Assembly (NCBI RefSeq): GCF_000936425.1
Contig: NZ_AVFK01000032.1
Span: forward strand, 1 to 64,000
Source: Skermanella aerolata KACC 11604
GTDB lineage: Bacteria > Pseudomonadota > Alphaproteobacteria > Azospirillales > Azospirillaceae
Direction of reading: 5' to 3'
Length of the DNA: 64,000 bases
The notes under the pieces: generated by a model
The model's input: the letters and a program-made list of their open reading frames with translations, nothing else
Told to the model about the DNA's origin: nothing
Databases searched by the model: none
Made by a program: the position numbers and the translations under genes
Shown here: in pieces, positions 17,512-24,602 of the stretch
How the letters are laid out: each line of letters starts with the position of its first letter
Position numbering within the stretch: position 1 is the first letter of the stretch

Positions 17512-17961
17512 ATGAATCCGCCCGATCCAGCCGATCCCAAGCTCGCCGACTTCCTGTGTTTCGCCGTCTACTCGGCCAATCTCGCCTATGGCAGGGCTTA
17601 CAAGCCGATCCTTGAGAAGCTTGGCCTCACCTATACGCAGTACATCGCGGTCGTGGCGCTGTGGGAGGAGGACAACCTGACGGTCAGCGCCCTTGGCGCG
17701 AAGCTGTTCCTGGAATCGAATACGCTCACGCCTATTCTCAAGAAGCTGGAGACTGCGGGATACCTGACAAGGCGTCGGGATCCCGAGGATGAGCGTCAGG
17801 TCCGGGTAAGCCTTACCGAAGCCGGACGCCGCCTGCGCGAGAAAGGCCTCAACATGACGCTCGTCAAGCAAACCGGCCTGCCGGTCGAGGAGTTCTCAAG
17901 ACTGCAAAGAGAGGTCTCCAACCTCCGGGACAACCTCATCAAGGCGGCGGAGGACGCTTGA
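17512..17961 (+). CDS. MarR-family regulator, OhrR-like
   Basis: 149 residues. The N-terminal LADFLCFAVYSANLAYGRAYKPIL carries the single cysteine (C16) at the position of the peroxide-sensing cysteine of OhrR, followed by the matching YTQYIAVVALWEED. The winged helix reads LGAKLFLESNTLTPILKKLETAGYLTRRRDPEDERQVRVSLT, typical of the OhrR branch. Oxidation of the cysteine by organic hydroperoxide releases OhrR from DNA. Unlike the usual context there is no ohr gene beside it; a small membrane protein is divergent instead. Autoregulation through the operators just upstream is likely. Confidence 0.88.
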   Translation: MNPPDPADPKLADFLCFAVYSANLAYGRAYKPILEKLGLTYTQYIAVVALWEEDNLTVSALGAKLFLESNTLTPILKKLETAGYLTRRRDPEDERQVRVSLTEAGRRLREKGLNMTLVKQTGLPVEEFSRLQREVSNLRDNLIKAAEDA

Positions 17962-18105
17962 CCGCCAGGATCGTTCTTCGCGCGATCGGCCTGAGCCGCA
18001 GCATTCTCTTGCTGCACTGCAACATTCGGTGATACTGTCCGGTCTGTTCAAGAGAGGGAGGGTTTCGACCCGATCAGAGGCTCATCACCGGAGATGATCC
18101 ATCGA

Positions 18106-18369
18106 ATGAAAACCGATCGCGATACCTTGTGCGCCCTATTATATCGGCTTGCCGATCTGGTCGAACTGGCTAAACGCCTTTCGCCGGAGGACAGACCTGC
18201 CTTGGAGCGCATGATCGTCCAAGCTCGTCATGCGGTCTGCGAGGCACGCCGGATCGAGACCAGGAAAAGAACGCGGCTGACGACCAGCCGGTCCATCATG
18301 CGGCGGATCCTGGACAAGGGAGCCCATTCGAAGCCGGAGTTACGCAGTCGCGACGACGCTTCCGCTTAG
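18106..18369 (+). CDS. Hypothetical short protein
   Basis: 87 residues from ATG 18106 (GGAG about 12 bases upstream); an ATG four codons earlier is also possible. Predicted helical and strongly basic in its second half (CEARRIETRKRTRLTTSRSI). No domain recognised. The leucine-rich front (LCALLYRLADLVELAKRL) could form an amphipathic helix. Moderate to low confidence that it is translated. Confidence 0.4.
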   Translation: MKTDRDTLCALLYRLADLVELAKRLSPEDRPALERMIVQARHAVCEARRIETRKRTRLTTSRSIMRRILDKGAHSKPELRSRDDASA

Positions 18370-18517
18370 CGTCAGCTGCCGTGTCGACCACGGCATGCCG
18401 CGCGGCGCTTGGGCCTGAGTTCCACGATACAACTCTGCAATATGATTCATCGGATGGCAACCATGCAGGACATAGCCTTCCGTCACGTGCATCGCGGCGG
18501 TTGAAAGGAGTCCGGGC

Positions 18518-19363
18518 ATGCGTGTCGATACAGGAAACATGGTGGTCGAACTGGGCGGCGCCGGCGGCGATGTCATCGCCGCGAGCAATACCCTGACCTT
18601 CGATTGGATACCCGGCAGGAGTGAATGGTCCTACTGGGGAGCCGATTTCGAGGAGCAGTGGTCCGGAAGCGGACCGAGCCCGTATCAAGGCTATGCCTCG
18701 TTCGACGTTTCGGCTCCGTCACTGGCGTTCAGCAAAACGCCCGTTACCTTTCACTTCGAGATCAGCCAGTGGGAAGTTCTGGATGGCGGTGTCGGTTCCA
18801 CCGAATTGTACCCCTGGACATGGCTGCCGCAGGAAAACTCCCTTCACCCCTCGGTCTGGACCGAAGCCGGTCATAATTCCTGGCGCGTGTTCGGTCCCGA
18901 CGTCGTCGAAGCCCATGGCAGCGCGGTCGAGGGCGGCTTCCACATCCTTCATTACGGTCATTGGGAAATGCGCCGGACGCCCGATCTGGCGGCAATGGGC
19001 GGCAACGGCGACGATATCCTGTATGGCGGTTCCGGCGAGGATATCCTGAACGGCGGCGCAGGCGACGACATCCTGGTGAGCGGGCTCAAGGCCACGATCA
19101 TGACCGGCGGAGAAGGCGCCGACATCTTCGTCTTCGGCGCCGGGTCGGGAATGGATATCGTCCGGGATTTCGAGATCGGCCGGGACCGGCTTTCATTCGA
19201 CACGCAGGAAGGGCAGCGGCTCGTCAGCGATGCCCAGGAATTGGCGGGATCGGCGCTGCTCGATCTCGGCGGCGGTCATACCGTCCTGCTTGCAGGCATA
19301 TCGCCCGGCCTCCTGCTTTCGGCAGGACCAGCCGGCGGCTGGTCCGCCGAGGTTCTCACCTAG
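18518..19363 (+). CDS. RTX (haemolysin-type calcium-binding) protein, probable type I secretion substrate
   Basis: 281 residues with a good AAAGGAG site before the ATG. Residues 1-155 form a tryptophan-rich beta domain of unknown family (WSYWGADFEEQW, WEVLDGG). Residues about 160-200 carry RTX nonapeptide repeats (GGNGDDILYGGSGEDILNGG and a third copy), followed by ADIFVFGAGSGMDIVRDFEIGRDRLSF, the usual capping segment of M10-type RTX C-termini. No Sec signal; such proteins leave by a type I system that is not encoded here. What the N-terminal domain binds or cuts is not evident. Confidence 0.85.
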   Translation: MRVDTGNMVVELGGAGGDVIAASNTLTFDWIPGRSEWSYWGADFEEQWSGSGPSPYQGYASFDVSAPSLAFSKTPVTFHFEISQWEVLDGGVGSTELYPWTWLPQENSLHPSVWTEAGHNSWRVFGPDVVEAHGSAVEGGFHILHYGHWEMRRTPDLAAMGGNGDDILYGGSGEDILNGGAGDDILVSGLKATIMTGGEGADIFVFGAGSGMDIVRDFEIGRDRLSFDTQEGQRLVSDAQELAGSALLDLGGGHTVLLAGISPGLLLSAGPAGGWSAEVLT

Positions 19364-19403
19364 GGGCTTCGCACAGAGATTTTGATGAGTTGGCGACGAT
19401 GCA

Positions 19404-19515
19404 GACGCGGCTTCCAGCCGCGTTGTGCGCGGATACGCGCACCCTACTTGGCGATACGTCGATGCTTCCCTCGAAGTCGAAGGCTGGTGGAGTGAACGCG
19501 GCTGGAAGCCGCGTC
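19404..19515. repeat. Long inverted repeat, third palindrome family
   Basis: GACGCGGCTTCCAGCCGCG plus TT at 19404-19424 is matched by its perfect 21-base complement at 19495-19515, with a 70-base loop. Each arm is itself a near-palindrome. It stands just past the RTX gene. The type of element differs in sequence from the two MITE-like families but has the same nested design. Confidence 0.75.
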
Positions 19516-19528
19516 TACGTTCTTCCGC

Positions 19529-19567
19529 CATCGAAGTCCTAAAATAGGAACCGCACTTACGTCGATG
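19529..19567. repeat. Left copy of a 39-base inverted repeat pair
   Basis: The 39 bases starting CATCGAAGTCCTAAAATAG match, in inverted orientation and with about seven differences, the bases at 21013-21051. Weaker similarity continues inwards for about 25 more bases on both sides. The pair encloses a MITE-like element and the methyltransferase gene. Confidence 0.65.
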
Positions 19568-19610
19568 CCAAAACTTTCGCTTGGAACGCCGAAAACGCTT
19601 ATAACAATAA

Positions 19611-19771
19611 TACCTACGGCATTGAAGATTGACTGGTGAGTTCCGGCAAAGATGTCGGGCTGAAGAGGCCCAACCTACAATATACGCTGGCAAGAGCACG
19701 CTGGCGTAGGTCGGGCCTCTTCAGCCCGACATCTAACGCTCCAGACCGGTCAATGTTTAATGCCGCTGGTA
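19611..19771. mobile_element. MITE-like element, type 2 (copy D)
   Basis: 161 bases. Outer ends are imperfect inverted repeats: TACCTACGGCATTGAAGATT at the left, and the complement of TACCAGCGGCATTAAACATT at the right, both continuing into GAC(T/C)GG. Inside is a palindromic core (19651-19678 against 19706-19733) built on GATGTCGGGCTGAAGAGG. TA lies at both outer edges, as for IS630/Tc1-type target sites. A second copy in inverted orientation is at 23053-23210. It has no coding capacity. Confidence 0.75.
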
Positions 19772-20057
19772 TAGGACCGGCCTTTACACTCTACGGATAG
19801 GGTAATATTTTCATTTGTTGCCCGTGTGGTGCATGGTTGCTCGGATGATCATGTGCTGAAATGCACCGGGGAAATCAAATGGGCAACCCTAACGGCCTGG
19901 TTGACAAGCGAAGACTTTGGAATTCTTATTCCGCCCGAAAGAGTTCTGGTGCCAGTGACATGTTTCCTGCCGCGAAAGCTAGTTCTGAAGAGTTGTTTTT
20001 GTTTCTGCGAAGACGACTACACCCTTTCATGCGTCGCCCCGTTGGAGAAGACTAAGT

Positions 20058-20945
20058 ATGAATGAATTCTTAGTGAAGTTGAATAAAATACCGAGAAAAA
20101 TCCTGTCCGTGTTGCGCCCGTCTGATTACGAACTCTGGAAGGCCTTCACCGACGAGGCGAAAAAGGCGCAGCAGCACCTTCCGACGCAAGACGCGAGCAT
20201 GGCGCCCATACAGGTCGCTATACAGAAAACAATCCAACGCTCCCTCACGACGCAGGAATCCTCGCTAATCCGCAAAGTCGAGCGCGTGCGTCATGAGACC
20301 GAAAGTTCGGACGAGAAAATCCTGTTTCGAGACTACGGCGCCCGCAGCCCTCGCGCGACGTTGAGCGCCGAAGAAATGGCAGAGGGGGTTCTCGAAGAGC
20401 GCTCCGTTGCCACCATGTGCCGCGTGTCGAGCAAGCCCCCGCCTTGGGCGTCCATGCTGTTTCATCTGGTCCGTCAGGCGAAACCGAAGCGCTGCATCGA
20501 GATGGGCACCTGCGTCGGCATTTCCGCCGCCTATATTGCCAGCGCATTGCGGATCAATGGCGAGGGTGGAAGCCTGATCACACTGGAGGGCTCAGACGAA
20601 CTGGCGGAGGTGGCGCGTCGGAACCTCGACTCTGTGGCGATGGACAATGTAGAGGTCCGGGTCGGCAGGTTCGAGGAAGTACTGACGCCCGCGCTGCAAA
20701 CCCAGCAACCCGTAGATTTTATTTTCATCGACGGCCATCACGACGAGCGGGCTACAATGAATTATTTTGAACAGGTGACGCCATATCTAGCGTCGAACGC
20801 GCTTGTCATCTTTGACGACATCCGCTGGTCCGACGGCATGGCCCGGGCATGGAACGCCATTCGCAACGACCCGCGGGTCCTCCGCTCCCTGTCTGTCGGC
20901 GATTTCGGCGTCTGCATCGCTGCGGGAGCGGGTTCCGCAGCGTGA
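20058..20945 (+). CDS. Class I SAM-dependent methyltransferase (Methyltransf_24/O-methyltransferase-like)
   Basis: 295 residues. A helical N-terminal extension of about 130 residues precedes the Rossmann-like domain: motif I CIEMGTCVGISAAYIASAL (residues about 153-171), the acidic post-motif LITLEGSDEL, VDFIFIDGHH for motif IV and ALVIFDDIRWSDGMARAW later. Ribosome binding site GGAGAAG. The 5' part is A+T richer than the surrounding genes (MNEFLVKLNKIPRKIL), and the gene is enclosed by inverted repeats, which suggests acquisition. The methyl acceptor is unknown; such proteins often work in surface glycan or secondary metabolism. Confidence 0.85.
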   Translation: MNEFLVKLNKIPRKILSVLRPSDYELWKAFTDEAKKAQQHLPTQDASMAPIQVAIQKTIQRSLTTQESSLIRKVERVRHETESSDEKILFRDYGARSPRATLSAEEMAEGVLEERSVATMCRVSSKPPPWASMLFHLVRQAKPKRCIEMGTCVGISAAYIASALRINGEGGSLITLEGSDELAEVARRNLDSVAMDNVEVRVGRFEEVLTPALQTQQPVDFIFIDGHHDERATMNYFEQVTPYLASNALVIFDDIRWSDGMARAWNAIRNDPRVLRSLSVGDFGVCIAAGAGSAA

Positions 20946-21012
20946 TAGCAGTGCCTGCTCAGACCCAGCGGCGACACTTTAAGTATCTCGGCTATCCGAG
21001 CAGAAAGTCCAT

Positions 21013-21051
21013 CGTCGATGTGAGTACGGCTTCTATTTTAGGACTTCGGTG
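21013..21051. repeat. Right copy of a 39-base inverted repeat pair
   Basis: Inverted partner of 19529-19567. It lies about 70 bases past the methyltransferase stop codon and just before the convergent SGNH hydrolase gene. Read on the minus strand it begins CACCGAAGTCCTAAAATAG. Confidence 0.65.
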
Positions 21052-21067
21052 ACTTCATGCGTTGCCC

Positions 21068-21697
21068 TTAAGCTATGATCACCGACCGGGATCGTTCACC
21101 GGGCGGAGAGATCACCAGCCCGGCGATCGCCGCCGCGATCTTCTCTCCGCTGCGCACGGACGGTTCTATGGGATTGGCGTAGTCTTCGTCCCGATCGCAG
21201 ATGAGGCGCAGATCGATGACCGGCAAACTGCGGGAGAAGGCGCTTCGGGTGATGCAATCGTTGAACACGGACAAAGCCGTCACCACCAATCGCCATCGGG
21301 GCGGAGGGATACGGGTGTCGTGTATCGTGCAGACGGCAGTGGGCAACCCATGCTCCAGCACGCGGTCGAGCATGGTCTCATAATCTTCCCCGAACCGCTC
21401 CCTGACGGTGGCGAGCCTGTCCACCGCCTCGGCCACCGAATGGACGCCCGCTTCCAGGGTGCTTGCGTATCCAAGGGCATCGTTTCCCCCGACGCTGACG
21501 ACGAGGTAGCCGGCATCCGCTGGAAGCCGGCCGAGTTGCCGCTCAACCCTGTCCGTCACGCTGCCATCGACAGCCCTCAACGTCGCCGTCCAGCCGGGGG
21601 GCAGGCGGTCACGCACCTGCCGTACGACATCAGGCCCGCCCGCGACATAGGCAGCGTTGTCGAATATGGAATCTCCCAGAAGGATCAGGTGGCTCAT
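21068..21697 (-). CDS. SGNH/GDSL-type hydrolase with an altered catalytic block
   Basis: 209 residues from the second of two nearby ATGs (GGAA about eight bases upstream). Block I is LILLGDSIFDN with the nucleophile serine; block III is VVSVGGNDALGY with the oxyanion asparagine. Block V, which normally holds DxxH, reads DYANPIEPSVRSGEKIA: the aspartate/asparagine region is there but a glutamate stands where the catalytic histidine should be. The fold assignment is firm; esterase activity is uncertain. It is convergent with the methyltransferase. Confidence 0.82.
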   Translation of the reverse strand: MSHLILLGDSIFDNAAYVAGGPDVVRQVRDRLPPGWTATLRAVDGSVTDRVERQLGRLPADAGYLVVSVGGNDALGYASTLEAGVHSVAEAVDRLATVRERFGEDYETMLDRVLEHGLPTAVCTIHDTRIPPPRWRLVVTALSVFNDCITRSAFSRSLPVIDLRLICDRDEDYANPIEPSVRSGEKIAAAIAGLVISPPGERSRSVIIA

Positions 21698-21810
21698 GGG
21701 CATGTTCCAATATCAAGGACCTTCGAGGGATGGGGCCATCGCGGCGCCGGTCATCGTCATGGCGGCGGCAGCCAGGGAGAGGAGCGTCATTCCCTTGGGC
21801 TGGACCCGCC

Positions 21811-22974
21811 ATGGCCGCCACCGGCTCCGGCCTGCCCGGACCGACGCCGCTGGACGGTGGCAAGGTGGAGGGCGGGACGGTGACCTTTCCGAACTGGCGG
21901 GGCGAGGCGGACCGGCCTTCCCCGCCGCCACCGGCACCGCTGCCTCCCGGCGAGCGCGTCGGGTTCGCGTTCGTCGGGCTCGGCCGCCTTACGCTGGAGG
22001 AGTTGTTGCCGGCTTTCGCCGAGTGCAAGACGGCACGTCCCGTCGCCCTCGTTTCCGGCTCCCCTGAAAAGGCGAAGGTGGTCGCGGCGCAGCACGGCAT
22101 CAAGGAATCGTCCGTCTATTCCTACGACGACTTCGACCGGATCGCCGACAATCCGGAGGTTCAGGTCGTCTACGTCGTATTGCCCAACGGCCTGCACCGG
22201 GACTTCGTCATCCGGGCCGCGAAGGCGGGCAAGCACGTGATGTGCGAAAAGCCGATGGCGAACTCCTCGCAGGAAGCCCGCGACATGATCGCCGCCTGCA
22301 AGCAGGCCGGCGTGCGGCTGATGGTGGCCTATCGCTGCCAGTACGAGCCTTACAACAGGGAAGTCATCCAGCGGGTGAGGTCCGGCGACATGGGCGCCGC
22401 GCGCATCATCGAGGCGACCAACACCCAGGTCATGGGGCCGGGCGACCAGTGGCGCTTCAGGAAAGCCTTGGCCGGCGGCGGCGCCCTGCCGGATATCGGC
22501 CTCTACTGCCTGAATACGGCGCGCGCGATCACCGGCGAGGAACCTGTGGAGGTCTTCGCCCGCATCTTCAATCCCCAGGCCGACGACCGCTATCGCGAGG
22601 TCGAGGAGACCATCGCCTTCATGCTGCGCTTCCCATCCGGCACCATGGCCAACTGCTCTTCCAGCTACGGCGCTCATGAAAGCAAGGATCTGCGGGTGCG
22701 GCTGGAGAAAGGCCGGATCGACCTGGAAAACGCCTTCGCCTACGAAGGTCAGCAGATGCGCGTCGCGCAACGCGGCGGCAAGGCGGAGGTGATCGACACC
22801 GTGCGCATGCCGCAGCAGAACCAGTTCTCCCTGGAAATCGACCATATGGCGGCGTGCGTCAAGGAAAACAGGGTTCCTCGGACGCCGGGAGAAGAAGGGC
22901 TTCAGGACCATCATTTGATGAGGCGCTCTACCGGTCAGCCGAAACCGGGACGCCTGTCTCGCTTGCACCGGTGA
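21811..22974 (+). CDS. Gfo/Idh/MocA-family oxidoreductase, C-terminus altered by a frameshift
   Basis: 387 residues as read from ATG 21811. After a proline-rich leader the Rossmann domain begins at FAFVGLGRLTLEELLPAF; the family motif CEKPMAN follows near residue 150, then the alpha/beta domain with GGGALPDIGLYCLNTAR. The family oxidises or reduces sugars and related polyols with NAD(P). The last 18 residues (MRRSTGQPKPGRLSRLHR) do not fit. Shifting frame by one base at about 22918 gives EALYRSAETGTPVSLAPVSG and a stop at 23021, the normal family ending, so one G appears to be missing from an ATGGAG. Real mutation or sequencing error cannot be told apart here. Confidence 0.85.
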   Translation: MAATGSGLPGPTPLDGGKVEGGTVTFPNWRGEADRPSPPPPAPLPPGERVGFAFVGLGRLTLEELLPAFAECKTARPVALVSGSPEKAKVVAAQHGIKESSVYSYDDFDRIADNPEVQVVYVVLPNGLHRDFVIRAAKAGKHVMCEKPMANSSQEARDMIAACKQAGVRLMVAYRCQYEPYNREVIQRVRSGDMGAARIIEATNTQVMGPGDQWRFRKALAGGGALPDIGLYCLNTARAITGEEPVEVFARIFNPQADDRYREVEETIAFMLRFPSGTMANCSSSYGAHESKDLRVRLEKGRIDLENAFAYEGQQMRVAQRGGKAEVIDTVRMPQQNQFSLEIDHMAACVKENRVPRTPGEEGLQDHHLMRRSTGQPKPGRLSRLHR

Positions 22975-23052
22975 GTGGACGGGACACGACACACGGTCCC
23001 GAACCCAGCCAGCAGGGCTGAGGCGCCGGGACGGAGGGCTCTTGGCTTCTGA

Positions 23053-23210
23053 ACCAATGGCGTTAACATTGACCGGCCTGGAGCGTTAGATGTCGGGCTG
23101 AAGAGGCCCGACCTACGTCAGCGTGCTTTTGCCGGCATACTCTTGTAGGTCGGACCTCTTCGGCCTGACATCTTTGCCGGAACTCACCGGTCAATCTTCG
23201 TGCCGTTGGT
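23053..23210. mobile_element. MITE-like element, type 2 (copy E)
   Basis: 158 bases with terminal inverted repeats ACCAATGGCGTTAACATTGA(CCGG) at 23053-23076 and the complement of ACCAACGGCACGAAGATTGA(CCGG) at 23187-23210. The core repeats the GATGTCGGGCTGAAGAGGCC palindrome of copy D, in the opposite overall orientation. It lies directly behind the Gfo/Idh/MocA gene. Non-coding. Confidence 0.75.
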
Positions 23211-23231
23211 ATGAGACGGATCGGAGGTGGC

Positions 23232-23274
23232 AAAGGCTGACGCCTCGATCCGCAGTATGCGGCGTCAGCCTTTT
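23232..23274. terminator. Strong bidirectional intrinsic terminator
   Basis: A perfect 13-base stem (AAAGGCTGACGCC, complement GGCGTCAGCCTTT) with a 16-base loop. On the plus strand it ends in TTTT; on the minus strand the stem ends in CTTT. It lies just downstream of the 65-residue minus-strand gene and downstream of the Gfo/Idh/MocA gene on the plus strand, so it can stop both transcripts. Confidence 0.8.
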
Positions 23275-23287
23275 CCGACCGGATCGG

Positions 23288-23485
23288 TCAGCCCGGCGCG
23301 CCCGAGCCGGTCTTGGGCTGCGGCTTCTCGGTGGTGCCGGCTTCCTGGGAAACCTGACCGGGCTTGTTGCCGCGGTTGGTCTCGGCGGGGTTATGGACGG
23401 CATCCGGTCCCTGATCGTTGGGCGGGTTGGCCTTGGGGTCGGTGTTGCCGCCGACCCGATGGAAATCGTCGCGATCCTCGTGCAT
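23288..23485 (-). CDS. Small disordered hydrophilic protein
   Basis: 65 residues starting MHEDRDDFHRVGGNTDPKAN, preceded by AGGGAG. The composition is rich in Asn, Pro, Gly, Lys, Asp and Glu with almost no hydrophobic residues, so it is probably unfolded, like small stress or desiccation-type proteins. No family recognised. A strong terminator follows directly, supporting a real short gene. The longer open frame upstream of this start is not conserved-looking. Confidence 0.7.
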   Translation of the reverse strand: MHEDRDDFHRVGGNTDPKANPPNDQGPDAVHNPAETNRGNKPGQVSQEAGTTEKPQPKTGSGAPG

Positions 23486-23703
23486 CGTTTTTCTCCCTGA
23501 ACGGGGTTGAGAAGGATTAGGCAAGGACCAACAGGAGCCGCACCGCCGTAGTTCCCCGGCCATATTCACGATAGAACGGCGCATGGATGCACCATGGGGA
23601 TTTGCATCCCTTCTGCGGGCAGGCTTGACTGCCACGGCCGGGGTCGGGAACCGGCTGGCTTTCGGGGCGGCGTCAGCGGAGCAAGCACCGTGTTTGCCGG
23701 AAC

Positions 23704-24405
23704 CTAAAGGAATTTCATGCCGTATTGGGCAAGCAGGGGCACCACGAGGTCACGCGCGGCGGTACGGTGTGCCTTCGTGAATCCCTGAGCGGCCGCGACA
23801 TCGCCGGCCCTGATGGCTTCAACGATCCGACGATGCTGCGGAACCGAATCCACCGGCTTGGGACGCAGCCGGAGAGTGATGATGCGTGCGCGATGTGATT
23901 GATCGATGATGGTGTAGAGCATGCGCGCGAGGCGCCGATTGCCGCATCTTTCGACAAGCAGACGGTGGAAGGCCTCGTCGGCCTTTGCCCAGGCGTCCAG
24001 GTCGTCGGCTTGAAGCGCGTTCTCCATCGCGGCATTGGCGCTTTCCAATTCCGCCGCTATCGGCAGCCTTTCGGACGGAGGCTTGCTGGCCAGCAATTCG
24101 GCGGCGGCGGACTCCAGAGCGATGATCACTTCATAGATCTCGCGTATATCCTCGGGCGAGATGGAGCACACGATCACGCCGCGGCGTGACAGGACGCGAA
24201 CAAGTCCCTCCTCCTGGAGCCTTATCACCGCTTCATGGACCGGCGTCCGGCTCATGCCGAGCTTCTGCGCGATCTCCATCTCCGAACCCTGATATCCCGG
24301 TGGAAACGCGTTCTCGCGGATCGCCTCTTTGAGGGCGCGGTAAGCGTCATCGACAAGCGACGACTTCGGCTGCACACGCGAATTGTCGGTAACGCCCAGC
24401 ATCAT
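23704..24405 (-). CDS. GntR-family regulator, FadR subfamily (FCD domain)
   Basis: 233 residues from the first of two adjacent ATGs at 24405; an ATG at 24468 also stays in frame but lies inside a perfect palindrome that is probably the operator. The winged helix reads GSEMEIAQKLGMSRTPVHEAVIRLQEEGLVRVLSRRGVIV. The FCD domain (about residues 90-220) keeps metal-type histidines in DEAFHRLLVERCGN, SHRARI and QHRRIVEAI. FCD regulators respond to small carboxylates. Divergent from the tartrate/malate dehydrogenase gene, whose product or substrate is the likely effector. Confidence 0.9.
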   Translation of the reverse strand: MMLGVTDNSRVQPKSSLVDDAYRALKEAIRENAFPPGYQGSEMEIAQKLGMSRTPVHEAVIRLQEEGLVRVLSRRGVIVCSISPEDIREIYEVIIALESAAAELLASKPPSERLPIAAELESANAAMENALQADDLDAWAKADEAFHRLLVERCGNRRLARMLYTIIDQSHRARIITLRLRPKPVDSVPQHRRIVEAIRAGDVAAAQGFTKAHRTAARDLVVPLLAQYGMKFL

Positions 24406-24450
24406 CGGGTTCCCGGGAAAAAACTCTGCACACGGCACAATACCTCGTAG

Positions 24451-24468
24451 ATGCTTGCATGCAAGCAT
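24451..24468. promoter_or_regulatory. GntR-type operator, perfect 18-base palindrome
   Basis: ATGCTTGCATGCAAGCAT reads the same on both strands. It lies between the GntR gene and the dehydrogenase gene. The core TTGCATGCAA resembles FadR-subfamily operators. Its position over the upstream alternative start of the GntR gene argues for autoregulation. Confidence 0.75.
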
Positions 24469-24521
24469 GAATGGGAGATTGACATCCTAAGCCGAGGCGT
24501 TTAGAAGGGCTGTTATACGAG

Positions 24522-24533
24522 CTTGCATACAAG
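24522..24533. promoter_or_regulatory. Second GntR-type site
   Basis: CTTGCATACAAG is a near copy of the centre of the 24451-24468 palindrome and lies about 70 bases before the dehydrogenase ATG, a suitable place to block its promoter. Confidence 0.55.
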
Positions 24534-24602
24534 ATGAAATGCGATGTCACATGGAAGACACGGTGCGGCATCGTTCAACAAGAATCGCCTAGGAGGATGA
24601 GA

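Larger units (their letters stand above)
19364..20057. other. Repeat-rich intergenic region
   Basis: About 690 bases holding a long inverted repeat (19404-19515), the left copy of a 39-base repeat (19529-19567) and a type 2 MITE-like element (19611-19771). The rest (19772-20057) is lower in G+C and contains only a doubtful 79-codon frame at 19826-20065 that overlaps the next gene's start. No promoter could be assigned with confidence. Confidence 0.6.

Noticed and set aside
19826-20065. 79-codon frame before the methyltransferase
   Set aside because: No ribosome binding site of note, odd composition and overlap with the next gene's start; not enough support.
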